Below are positions 29,471 to 38,790 of a stretch of DNA of 64,000 bases, piece after piece. Where the stretch lies: assembly GCA_024682415.1 (NCBI GenBank), contig JAIKZG010000009.1:145257-209256 (forward strand), in the 5' to 3' direction. The notes beneath the pieces are model-generated. The model worked only from the letters and a program-made list of their open reading frames with translations. It did no database searches and was not told the origin of the DNA. Source of the DNA: Prevotella sp. (lineage in GTDB: Bacteria > Bacteroidota > Bacteroidia > Bacteroidales > Bacteroidaceae). Position 1 is the first letter of the stretch; every line of letters begins with the position of its first letter. The position numbers and the translations under genes were made by a program.

Positions 29471-32449
29471 ATGATTTACATGCATAAACGATTATCGCTT
29501 TTAGCTTTTGGCTTGTCTTTTTTCATGCCTTTTTCTTCAATTTCAGCTCAGAATAAAACTCAAAAGGTGGGCGATTTTATAGAATCTAAATCTTATAATG
29601 AAGATAATCGCGGCGCGCAGCGTTCCATGAACTATTTCCCAGAGGGCAACGGATGGGCCTGCGTGAATGGCAACAACCGCTTCACTCGCGCTCTTTATGG
29701 CGGCTACACCGATTTCCGCATCGAAACGAGCGATCGCCCTGTATTTGCCGCATATAAAAAGAAAGATTATCGCAATGTTTCTTTCCGTGTGACGATAAAC
29801 AATGTTACGCTTGCCCTTGATTCCACATCTTATTGCAAGGCTCTCTATGTGCCTGGCACGCGCTCTTATGTAGTGGGCGATAAGTCGTGGGGCAACACCT
29901 TATTATATATTGACGCATTGGCTTTTGCCGACAGTGAGGGCGCTGTGTGGCGCGTTTCGTTGAAAGACGATAAAAACAAAAAGGTGAAAGCCGACATTGT
30001 ATGTCGTACGTCGGACATTGCTAATCCTAAACTTCGCAGAAACGGCGACATGGGCGCAGACCCTTACGGAGTGTTTGAGGCAAGCGACAGAAATGTAAAC
30101 TTTCTGCGTGGTAGCGTGAAAAGTGGCAGCACCATTTATTTCGTAATCGAAAATCAGCAGATGCGCGTTGCTTCTGCAGCTGAGGGCAAAGCTCTTTACG
30201 CCAAGGCAGAGAAATATCGCAGAAGCATTGCCGAGAGGATATCATTCTCCACTCCTGATCCCTATATCAACAATCTCGGTGGAGCTATCTCGATAGCTGC
30301 CGATGGCGATTGGGATGGCGATACATGGCTTCACGGCTGTGTGGGATGGCGTTCGCAGCTTGCAGGCTGGCGTGCAGGATATGCTGCCGACCCTCTTGGC
30401 TGGGACGATCGCGCGAAAAATCATTTCAAGGCATATTCCGAAAGTCAGCTCACGAATGTGCCTGCCATATATTCTCACCCTTCTCAGGACAGCGCGAAGA
30501 ATCTGTGCCGAGCTGTTGAGAAATGGGGCACACCAATGTATAGCAACGGCTATATATGCCGTTATCCTCATAAGGCTGACAAGATGAACCATTACGACAT
30601 GAACCTCAACTACATTGACGCTCTCCTCTGGCATTTCTCATGGAATGCCGACACTGCCGAAATGCGTTCTCTGTGGCCTACGCTTGCCCGACACCTTGCA
30701 TGGGAAAAGATGAACTTCGACCCTGATAATGACGGACTCTATGACGCTTACTGCTGTATATGGGCAAGTGATGCGCTTTACTATAATAGTGGAGGTGTAA
30801 CTCATTCATCTGCTTATAATTATCGAGCTAACTTATTGGCTGCGCGCATAGCTGAAATCTTGGGTTGCGACGCAGCGCCTTATAAGAAAGAAGCCGACAA
30901 AATACTTAATGCCATGAACTCCCGACTTTGGCTTGGCGAGCAAGGCACATGGGCAGAATTTCAGGACTTCATGGGGCTGAAGCGAAAGCACACTTCGCCT
31001 GCTCTCTGGACTGTCTATACAGCCATCGACTGCGGAGCGGGAAGCAAGGAGCAGTTTGCCAAAGCTGCCGACTGGGTTTCACGAAACATTCCTCACATCA
31101 AGGTGGAGGGCGCGAATATGCCTAAGGGCGATTGGCAAACCATTTCCACATCTAATTGGCTGCCTTATTCATGGAGTATCAACAATGTAGCTCCTGCCGA
31201 GGTGATGAATATGGCTTTGGCTTATTTCGAGGCTGGTAAAAAGCGTGAGGGTTTTAACCTTATGAAGAGTAATATTCTTGATCAGATGTATTTGGGCGGA
31301 AGTCCTGCCAATTTTGGTCAGCTAAGCTTCTACGATGCTGCGCGAGGCGAATGCTATCGTGATTTCGGCGATGTCATAGGTATTTCTTCGCGAGTGTTTG
31401 TGCAAGGCCTGTTTGGCATTGTGCCCGATGCTCTTAACGGCAAATGCCTTATCCGCCCTGGCTTCCCCGATGAATGGGACAAGGCAGATTTCCATGCTCC
31501 TTATCTTGATTATAGCTTCCGTCGCACCTCAAAGGGTGATGTTTATACATTCCATCCTCGTTTCGCTCAAAAGCTGTCTATCGACATGGATATTAACGGT
31601 AAGATACTTTCAAGAGTGGAGCAGGGCGACAGCATTGTGTTTACAGTGGCTCGTGAGAATGATAGCTCGGCTATGGTGGAATATGTAGCCCCTGTTAAGA
31701 AAAACCTGCCAGAGCTTGCCGATATTCAGCCGAAAGGCAAACTGGTGGAACTGAGTATGGACAAAACGTTTAACGCCAATGTGAGCGACATCTTCAAAAA
31801 TGAGTATCTTTCGCCAGCTTCTCCTTACACCACGCTTCGTATTCCTAAGCAGGGCATTGGCGAGTGGTGTCATCCAGAGTTGTCGGCAGATATTGATGAT
31901 TCCGTTTTTCGCAGTAAAATCAGTAATGGAGAGTTCGCCACAGGTCTTGGCGTTGCTTTCCGCAGCCCTAAGCAAGGTCATAACATAGCATATACATCTT
32001 TGTGGGATAATTATCCCGACAGTATTTCTATTAATGTCCGTGGCAAATATTCTAAGGCATATCTGCTTCTCGCAGGCTCTACCAACCACATGCAGAGCCG
32101 TATTGCCAATGGCGTTGTCGTTGCCACTTATTCCGACGGCACTTCTCAATGTCTGCAACTCGTAAATCCTGACAACTGGTGCCCTATAGAGCAGGATTAT
32201 TTCATCGATGATAAAGCTTTCTGCGCAGCAGGTCGCCCTTATCGTTTGCATTTTGGCAGCGGAGCGGTGAGCCGTAATCTTGGCGACGTTCTTGATATTA
32301 AGGGCGTGTATGGCAGAGAGATACCTGGCGGAGCTGCCCAAATTCTCACCTTGCCGCTCAATCCGGCAAAGAAACTCGTGAATATCACTCTTCGCACATT
32401 GTCAAATGATGTAGTTATCGGACTTATGGCGGTAACATTTGAGAAATAG
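29471..32449 (+). CDS. DUF4450 family secreted protein (glycosidase-like fold)
   Basis: Signal peptide; N-terminus NYFPEGNGWACVNGNNRFTRALYGGYTDFRIETSDRPVFA; alpha/alpha-barrel-like central region (DGDWDGDTWLHGCVGWRSQLAGWR). Confidence 0.75.
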   Translation: MIYMHKRLSLLAFGLSFFMPFSSISAQNKTQKVGDFIESKSYNEDNRGAQRSMNYFPEGNGWACVNGNNRFTRALYGGYTDFRIETSDRPVFAAYKKKDYRNVSFRVTINNVTLALDSTSYCKALYVPGTRSYVVGDKSWGNTLLYIDALAFADSEGAVWRVSLKDDKNKKVKADIVCRTSDIANPKLRRNGDMGADPYGVFEASDRNVNFLRGSVKSGSTIYFVIENQQMRVASAAEGKALYAKAEKYRRSIAERISFSTPDPYINNLGGAISIAADGDWDGDTWLHGCVGWRSQLAGWRAGYAADPLGWDDRAKNHFKAYSESQLTNVPAIYSHPSQDSAKNLCRAVEKWGTPMYSNGYICRYPHKADKMNHYDMNLNYIDALLWHFSWNADTAEMRSLWPTLARHLAWEKMNFDPDNDGLYDAYCCIWASDALYYNSGGVTHSSAYNYRANLLAARIAEILGCDAAPYKKEADKILNAMNSRLWLGEQGTWAEFQDFMGLKRKHTSPALWTVYTAIDCGAGSKEQFAKAADWVSRNIPHIKVEGANMPKGDWQTISTSNWLPYSWSINNVAPAEVMNMALAYFEAGKKREGFNLMKSNILDQMYLGGSPANFGQLSFYDAARGECYRDFGDVIGISSRVFVQGLFGIVPDALNGKCLIRPGFPDEWDKADFHAPYLDYSFRRTSKGDVYTFHPRFAQKLSIDMDINGKILSRVEQGDSIVFTVARENDSSAMVEYVAPVKKNLPELADIQPKGKLVELSMDKTFNANVSDIFKNEYLSPASPYTTLRIPKQGIGEWCHPELSADIDDSVFRSKISNGEFATGLGVAFRSPKQGHNIAYTSLWDNYPDSISINVRGKYSKAYLLLAGSTNHMQSRIANGVVVATYSDGTSQCLQLVNPDNWCPIEQDYFIDDKAFCAAGRPYRLHFGSGAVSRNLGDVLDIKGVYGREIPGGAAQILTLPLNPAKKLVNITLRTLSNDVVIGLMAVTFEK

Positions 32450-32467
32450 CAGCGTCTATCTTAATAG

Positions 32468-33109
32468 ATGAAATACAATACTTATATATTTGATTTGGAT
32501 GGCACTCTCCTTGACTCTCTCGACGACCTCATGCTGAGTTGCAACTACGCGCTTCGCGCTAACGGTATGCCAGAGCGCACTTATGATGAAGTGCGTCGCT
32601 TTGTGGGCAACGGAGTAAAGAAACTCATGGAGCGTGCCATTCCCGATGGATTGGATAATCCAAAGTTTGAGAAGACTTATGCGGAATTCCGCGCTCACTA
32701 CATGGAGCATAATCTCGACCACACCAAGCCTTACAATGGTGTGATGGACGTGTTGAAATCGCTTCGCGACAACGGCAAGCGTGTGGCAGTGGTGAGTAAT
32801 AAGTTTTATGCTGCCACACAGGAGCTGTGCAGCCATTTCTTCGGCTCTCTTGTAGAGGTTGCCATAGGCGAGCGAGAGGGCATTAACAAGAAGCCTGCTC
32901 CCGATACAGTCGTTGAGGCTTTCCGTCAGCTCGAAGTGAGCAAGGAAAATGCGGTGTATGTCGGCGACAGTGATGTTGATGTTCAGACGGCACGCAACAG
33001 CGGCTTGCCCTGCATCAGCGTGTTGTGGGGCTTCCGTGATAAGGAATTCCTCATTGCCAATGGAGCTACCACTTTCGTTTCCTCACCAGAAGAGATACTT
33101 TCTATATAA
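32468..33109 (+). CDS. HAD family hydrolase, phosphoglycolate phosphatase-like
   Basis: YIFDLDGTLLDSLDDL; VVSNKF; YVGDSDVDVQTARNSGL. Confidence 0.9.
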   Translation: MKYNTYIFDLDGTLLDSLDDLMLSCNYALRANGMPERTYDEVRRFVGNGVKKLMERAIPDGLDNPKFEKTYAEFRAHYMEHNLDHTKPYNGVMDVLKSLRDNGKRVAVVSNKFYAATQELCSHFFGSLVEVAIGEREGINKKPAPDTVVEAFRQLEVSKENAVYVGDSDVDVQTARNSGLPCISVLWGFRDKEFLIANGATTFVSSPEEILSI

Positions 33110-33166
33110 AGCAATTCGTTTGCGGGGAAACGTTCCTTTTGTATAACCCACAAAAATAAAAAGAAA

Positions 33167-33565
33167 ATGGCAAAACAAGCTTACGTTAAGGCGAATAAAG
33201 AATGGCTCATCGCTAAAAGCAAGGAAGAGGGAGTGAAAGCCCTTCCTAAGGGCATATATTATAAAGTGATTGCCGAGGGCGACGCTGATAGCGGTCATCC
33301 TACGGCGAGAAGCATAGTTACTGCTCACTACACAGGCAAAACTATCAATGGCAAGAAATTCGACAGCAGTCGTGGTGGTGTGCCTTTGGCTTGCCGTCTT
33401 TGCGATCTCATTGAGGGCTGGATTATTGCCATGCAGCAAATGCACGTCGGCGATAAATGGGAAGTATATATCCCTGCCGAAATGGGCTACGGCAAATTCT
33501 CTCAGCCTGGCATTCCCGGTGGCTCAACGCTCATCTTCGAGATAGAACTATTGGCTTTCGATTAA
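33167..33565 (+). CDS. FKBP-type peptidyl-prolyl cis-trans isomerase
   Basis: VTAHYTGKTINGKKFDSS; LIEGWIIAMQQMHVGDKWEVYIPAEMGYGKF; STLIFEIELL. Confidence 0.93.
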   Translation: MAKQAYVKANKEWLIAKSKEEGVKALPKGIYYKVIAEGDADSGHPTARSIVTAHYTGKTINGKKFDSSRGGVPLACRLCDLIEGWIIAMQQMHVGDKWEVYIPAEMGYGKFSQPGIPGGSTLIFEIELLAFD

Positions 33566-33580
33566 TTGACACTACAAAAT

Positions 33581-33602
33581 GGGTTCGCATTTTTGCGAAC
33601 CC
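33581..33602 (+). terminator. Perfect hairpin gggttcgc-atTTTt-gcgaaccc downstream of FKBP gene
   Basis: 8-bp perfect stem 16 nt after the stop codon. Confidence 0.6.
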
Positions 33603-33865
33603 ATTTCTGCACTGCATTTGCGGTTCCCACTTTTTACAATGTCATTTTGTAGGGTACGCTGCGCCTTTGTAATTATTGCAAACCCATTTCTGCACTGCAT
33701 CTGCGGTTCTCACTTTTTACAATGTCATTTCGTAGGGTACGCTGCGAGTTTGTAATTCTTGCAAACCCATTTCTGCATTGCATTTGCGGCTTTGTAGTTT
33801 TTACAATGTCATTTCGTAGGCTACGCTGTGGGTTTGTAATTCTTGCAAAGTCATTTCGTAGGTGC
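33597..33865. repeat. Three ~83-bp tandem repeats plus a partial fourth
   Basis: (g/a)aacccatttctgcactgcatttgcggtt...acaatgtcatttcgtagggtacgctgcg...tttgtaattcttgc starting at 33597, 33680, 33763; partial at 33847. Confidence 0.9.
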
Positions 33866-33929
33866 AGTTATGGTTTTGCAATTATTTTAATTTTTCTTCT
33901 TTTTTGCTTGCAGATTAGAAAATAAGGTT

Positions 33930-33937
33930 TATATTTG
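33930..33937 (+). promoter_or_regulatory. -7 box TATATTTG for the fimbrillin/FISUMP gene (predicts ~325-nt 5'UTR)
   Basis: Matches TAnnTTTG. Confidence 0.5.
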
Positions 33938-34020
33938 CAGTTAGAATGTGCGTAGCACCTTATGTTTTGGTGTAGCGTGCCTTATTGGTGAAAAATATAG
34001 CATTAGCTATTATCGTGTTC

Positions 34021-34173
34021 TTCTAACGAATCTGGAAAATTCAATAAAGTATCAGGACATCGGGTAATGGTTTAATGTCTACGTATAGCGTAGGCACTAT
34101 TCGTTTATTATCTATTTGGTACTTAGGTTTTCCAGAACCTGTTAGAAAATAGATGGCGAATAGATGCCTACGC
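34021..34173 (+). promoter_or_regulatory. Structured, pseudoknot-capable 5' leader of the FISUMP lipoprotein gene
   Basis: Helix A: 34021-34027/34141-34147 and 34031-34039/34128-34136. Helix B: 34088-34103/34157-34173 (one bulge) and 34110-34117/34147-34154. The 3' strand of A lies in the loop of B. Confidence 0.55.
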
Positions 34174-34269
34174 ATCGTTTTTATATCTATTGCAGGATTT
34201 AATACTATGCTTCTATTTCTTCACCAATCTTAGTTTGAAACAAATAATCAAAAAATTAGGAGGATTAAT

Positions 34270-35697
34270 ATGAAGAAACAATTATTATTTATGGCGTTCA
34301 TGGTATTAGCAGCTATGAATTTCGCTTCTTGCTCATCTTCTGATGATGTGCAGAATGAGCAAGGCAATCAATTATTGCTTTCTGCCGGAATTATGGCACA
34401 AAAAGAGCCTTACAATATTGGCGAGTGGGGTTCTACCATAGATGTCGGAGATATTGACGCACAGGCAAAAGAGAATGTTTTCAGCGATTATGGCGACAGC
34501 ATTCTTACTCGTACTCCTACTGACAATAATAACTGGGACGGGATGAACAACCGCAATATTGCCGTGCAAATAGGAAGTAACGCTCCCGACAAAAGCACGA
34601 TTAACGCAAACGGCAGTATTTCTTTCGCTTCGCCTTATTATTTCACTACGACAAATAATGTGAGCGTTACTTCCTGGTATCCATATTCCGCATCACTAAG
34701 TACTTTTGCCGTACAGACAGACCAAACGTCTTACGCAAATTATGAAGCAAGCGACTTACTTTATGCTACTACACAGATGAATCAGAGTTCACCGAGCGGT
34801 ACGCTTACTTATTCTCACAAGACAGCGAAAGTGATAGTATATGTAACGGTGAATAATGTGCAATATCTTGCGAGTGACGCAATTACTGCCGTTTCAATGA
34901 GTAATCTTAAAACTTCGGCAACCGTTTCTAACGGCAATCTTACAGCGTCGGACAGCAATGGTACTATAAAGATGTATAATAATGTCGCAAGCCGTACGAC
35001 AAGCAATAATTCTACAGCGACATTCGAGGCTTGTGTGATTCCGCAGACGGCAGCAATAGGTTTAACAATTAATTATTGTGGAACTACTTACACAACAACA
35101 CTTTCAAGTAAAACTCTCACGGCAGGTAATCAGTATACAGCGAATGTTACAATTACTGTTCAAGGTTCAGGCACAATTAATGGTCATGCTTGGGTGCGTT
35201 TAGGCAGTCCTTTGAAATGGGCGACAATGAATGTCGGAGCAAGTGCCGTAACAGGTTCCGGTGGGTATTATCAATGGGGAGCAACTACGGAGTATAAAAA
35301 TGAAACTCAATATTGGACAGGAACTTTGATAACTCCCACAGGTGGTCATGACATAGCGAGAATAAGATGGGGAGGAACATGGCGTATGCCAAGATATGAT
35401 GAAATGGCATGGATAATCAACAATTGTAATTGCTCATATACCACACAGAACAGCGTTAATGGTTGGCTATGCAGATCAAATCGCACTGGAAATAATAATT
35501 CCATTTTCATTCCTATCTGTGGCAGATATCAGGTAAATGAATCCACTATAGGAGACAGGGAAATCGGTTTGTATTGGGTTGCTGAAGGACAAAGTAATGT
35601 TTCAAAAGCACAATCATATAACTCGTATTCACATAGACATCAAATGAGTGGTGATGATAAAAGATGCGGGCAAAATGTTCGTGCTGTTTCTGATTAA
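34270..35697 (+). CDS. Fimbrillin-like lipoprotein with C-terminal FISUMP (C-type-lectin-like) domain
   Basis: Lipobox NFASCSSSDD; C-terminal HAWVRLGSPLKWATMNVGAS...YQWGATTEY...WGGTWRMPRYDEM...GLYWVAEG...CGQNVRAVSD. AGGAGG at 34258-34263. Confidence 0.8.
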   Translation: MKKQLLFMAFMVLAAMNFASCSSSDDVQNEQGNQLLLSAGIMAQKEPYNIGEWGSTIDVGDIDAQAKENVFSDYGDSILTRTPTDNNNWDGMNNRNIAVQIGSNAPDKSTINANGSISFASPYYFTTTNNVSVTSWYPYSASLSTFAVQTDQTSYANYEASDLLYATTQMNQSSPSGTLTYSHKTAKVIVYVTVNNVQYLASDAITAVSMSNLKTSATVSNGNLTASDSNGTIKMYNNVASRTTSNNSTATFEACVIPQTAAIGLTINYCGTTYTTTLSSKTLTAGNQYTANVTITVQGSGTINGHAWVRLGSPLKWATMNVGASAVTGSGGYYQWGATTEYKNETQYWTGTLITPTGGHDIARIRWGGTWRMPRYDEMAWIINNCNCSYTTQNSVNGWLCRSNRTGNNNSIFIPICGRYQVNESTIGDREIGLYWVAEGQSNVSKAQSYNSYSHRHQMSGDDKRCGQNVRAVSD

Positions 35698-35718
35698 ATA
35701 TAAAACCCTTTACATATT

Positions 35719-35975
35719 AAGTTCTTCCCCGTTTGGGGAAAATTAGAAGGGGCATAAGATATTTTCATAGCTTCATAAAGCTAAGTTTATAGTCAGTGGT
35801 GCGTAGCTCGTGAGAGTCAAAGCACCACTTTTAAAGAGAATTAGTTTCAAAATAAAGATAATAGGGAAGTTCTTCTTCCCATTGAGGGCGATCAGAATTT
35901 TCGTTTTCAGCTGATTGCCCCCTCCTTGAGTTGCGGTGCACTGCTCGTGAGAGTGAGTGCATCGCTTTTGTTGTA
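35719..35975 (+). repeat. Two diverged ~140-bp units each ending in a hairpin with a shared gctcgtgagagt loop
   Basis: Hairpin 1 agtggtgc 35795-35802/gcaccact 35822-35829; hairpin 2 gcggtgcact 35933-35942/agtgcatcgc 35956-35965; additional stem gggcgatcag 35886-35895/ctgattgccc 35911-35920. Confidence 0.65.
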
Positions 35976-36264
35976 AACAACTTCTGAGCATTGCAATTTT
36001 ATAGATATATTTGCCAAGATATAGCCTATTTTACTGCTATCCCCAAATTTAAATCGTTAAATCTGTCAGCTATCCCCGAATTTGAAATGGTGGATTTGTC
36101 GTCTATCCCCGAATTTGGCTTGCAGTTGATGGAAAAACACGGAGCGAAAACGCGTGCTATGTATCATGAGGCAAAGTTTTTGGTATATATGGTAAAGTCG
36201 GTGTGGGAGGATTTGTATAACTTTGAACCCCAATAAAACCTATACATATATTATAAACAACTCT

Positions 36265-38784
36265 ATGAACAAAAAGATAAAGGTGGCGACTCTGCTTTGC
36301 CTATGCGGATTGTTTGGCAATGCGCAGGCAAAGATTGTGGTAACGGCACAGAATGAGAATGCGGTAAGAGTGAGAATCATTGCGGATGACGCGAAAGCGA
36401 AAGATGAAATCGTTTTCATAAACAATCAGCACAAGACTCGATTTAAACGGGAAGAGAATGATAAACTCATCTCTGTAAAGACACGCAGATTTACTGCCGT
36501 TTTCAGCAAGGTGGACAGCACTTTCTCTGTTTTTAATGCTGATGGAAAACTTGTAGTGAAAAGTCGTCCGCTCACCAAGCAGGGCGAAGCCTCTTTCCTT
36601 TCTCCTGAAAATGAACATATATATGGCACGGGACAGTTTCAGGATGGCTATCTGAATATCCGTGGACTGTCGAGAAAGCTCACTCAGGTGAACACGCAGA
36701 TTTCTATTCCTATGATTTTGTCGAGCAATGGTTATGCCTTGCTGTGGCATAACTATGGGCTTACGGAATATAACCCATCTACAGAAAAGGTGGTGATGAC
36801 TCCTTCGACTGCTGATGGTGAGAGCGTGACGGTGAACGTGACCTCTACCACAGGCAACAAGCAGGAGCGCAGAAATGTGCATGCTTTCTTTGCCGACATT
36901 GACGCACCAGCGGATGGTGATTATTCTTTGCTGATAGATGTGGGGCAGAAGATGGCGCGCAAATATTATGTGGCTGTAGACGGCAAGGTGATGGAAAATT
37001 TCAATAATATTTGGCTTCCGCCTACAACATCGTTTATCACGCATCTTTCCAAAGGTCGCCATAAGGTAGAGTTTCGTGGCGACAGAAACGACAAGCCTGT
37101 GTTGGGCCTGCGCCGTGTGGATGCCTCTACCACTTTCTGCTCGCCAAATGCCGACGCTACTGATTTCACAGTATTCGTGGGCACAGCCGACGAGGCGATG
37201 GCAAGCTATCGCAGCCTTACGGGAAATGCTCCGCTTATGCCTAAATGGGCTATGGGCTACGTGCATTGCCGTGAGCGTTACGATAGTCAGCAGGAACTGC
37301 TTGCCAACGCCACGGAGTTTAGAAAGAGAAATATTCCGCTCGACATGATTGTGCAGGACTGGCAGTATTGGGGAAAATATGGCTGGAACGCTATGCGATT
37401 TGACGAGGGCAAATATCCTGACCCTAAGCTTATGGTAGACAGCTTGCATAAAGAGAATGTGCGCCTTATGCTTTCCGTGTGGTCGAAGATAGACAGAAAC
37501 TCGGAACTGGGAAATCAGACAGAGCAAAAGGGATATTACATTAAGAATACGGAATGGGTGGATTTCTTTAATCCCGACGCAGCGAAATTTTATTGGAACA
37601 ACTACAGCGCGCGTTTGCTCAAACCATATCATATAGACGCTTGGTGGCAGGACGCTACTGAGCCAGAGAATGACGACCTTAACGGCAGACTTGTAAACAA
37701 CGGCACGATGGCAGGCGATGATTATCGCAATGTGTTCCCAATGTATGTGAACAAGACTGTTTATGAGGGGCTGCGCAGAGATAATCCCGATAATCGCGCT
37801 ATGATTCTCACTCGCTCTGGTTTTTCGGGAATGCAGCGATATGCCACTGCCACATGGTCGGGCGACGTGGGATTTGACTGGGAAACTCTTCGCCGCCAGA
37901 TTGTCGGCGGACTTGGCATGATGGCAAGCGGACTGCCTTGGTGGACTTATGACGCAGGTGGATTCTTCCGCCCACAGAATCAGTATGCGAGCGAGGATTA
38001 TCACGAATTGCTTCTTAGATGGGTGCAGACGGCAACATTCCTTCCTCTCATGAGAGTGCATGGATATATGAGCCAGACAGAGCCATGGCGATATGGCGAG
38101 AAGGCTTGCAAGGGTATTGAGAAATGTATCCGTCTGCGTTCTCGATTGCTACCTTATATATATTCAGAGTCAGCGCATGTATCTTTCGATGGCTCTACAT
38201 TGATGCGTCCGCTTGTGATGGACTTTGCCGACGATGAGCAGGCATTAAATCAGGAAACGGAATATATGTTTGGGCATTCATTGCTTATCGCGCCTGTGCT
38301 TCAGGCAAAGCAAAAGCAGCAAAAGGTGTATCTGCCTAAGGCTATGGGCGGATGGTATAGATTCATGGCGAATGGTGCTGAAGCAACGCCTATGAATGGC
38401 GGACAATATGTGAACGTAGATTTGCAGTCGCCTCTCGATGGCGGATTTTTGCCAGTGTTTGTAAAGGCAGGCTCAATTCTTCCGCTTGGAGTGGAGAAGC
38501 AGTATTCATTGCAGAAAACGGACGAGCCTATTGAAATACGTGTCTATCCAGGTGCTGACGCTTCGTTTACGCTCTACGACGACGAGGGCACAAACTATAA
38601 TTATGAGCGTGGCGAGTGCGCGCGCATAAAATTCTCATGGAATGATTCTAAGGCTGAGCTAAGTATCGGCAAGCGTGAGGGCAGATATCAAGGTATGCCT
38701 AATGTCATGAAATTCCGCGTCGTTGTCATTGGAAAGAATATAGATAAGGTGATAGAATATAATGGCAATCAAGTTAAAATTTAA
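36265..38784 (+). CDS. Glycoside hydrolase family 31 (alpha-glucosidase/xylosidase-like) with PA14-like insert
   Basis: MLSVWSKIDRNSELG, DAWWQDATEPEND, ATWSGDVGFDWETLRRQIVGGLGMMASGLPWWTYDAGGF. Signal-peptide start at 36265 preferred. Confidence 0.92.
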   Translation: MNKKIKVATLLCLCGLFGNAQAKIVVTAQNENAVRVRIIADDAKAKDEIVFINNQHKTRFKREENDKLISVKTRRFTAVFSKVDSTFSVFNADGKLVVKSRPLTKQGEASFLSPENEHIYGTGQFQDGYLNIRGLSRKLTQVNTQISIPMILSSNGYALLWHNYGLTEYNPSTEKVVMTPSTADGESVTVNVTSTTGNKQERRNVHAFFADIDAPADGDYSLLIDVGQKMARKYYVAVDGKVMENFNNIWLPPTTSFITHLSKGRHKVEFRGDRNDKPVLGLRRVDASTTFCSPNADATDFTVFVGTADEAMASYRSLTGNAPLMPKWAMGYVHCRERYDSQQELLANATEFRKRNIPLDMIVQDWQYWGKYGWNAMRFDEGKYPDPKLMVDSLHKENVRLMLSVWSKIDRNSELGNQTEQKGYYIKNTEWVDFFNPDAAKFYWNNYSARLLKPYHIDAWWQDATEPENDDLNGRLVNNGTMAGDDYRNVFPMYVNKTVYEGLRRDNPDNRAMILTRSGFSGMQRYATATWSGDVGFDWETLRRQIVGGLGMMASGLPWWTYDAGGFFRPQNQYASEDYHELLLRWVQTATFLPLMRVHGYMSQTEPWRYGEKACKGIEKCIRLRSRLLPYIYSESAHVSFDGSTLMRPLVMDFADDEQALNQETEYMFGHSLLIAPVLQAKQKQQKVYLPKAMGGWYRFMANGAEATPMNGGQYVNVDLQSPLDGGFLPVFVKAGSILPLGVEKQYSLQKTDEPIEIRVYPGADASFTLYDDEGTNYNYERGECARIKFSWNDSKAELSIGKREGRYQGMPNVMKFRVVVIGKNIDKVIEYNGNQVKI

Positions 38785-38790
38785 ATAATA

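Noticed and set aside
33722-33925. 67-aa ORF (MSFRRVRCEF...)
   Set aside because: Reads through the 83-bp tandem repeats; no independent coding evidence.
34021-34147. Integron attC site
   Set aside because: Outer arms resemble RYYYAAC/GTTRRRY only imperfectly, no IntI or cassette array; RNA leader structure is a simpler reading.
36301-38061. 586-aa minus-strand ORF opposite GH31
   Set aside because: Shadow ORF over a well-supported glycoside hydrolase; Cys/His/Ile-rich composition typical of antisense translation.
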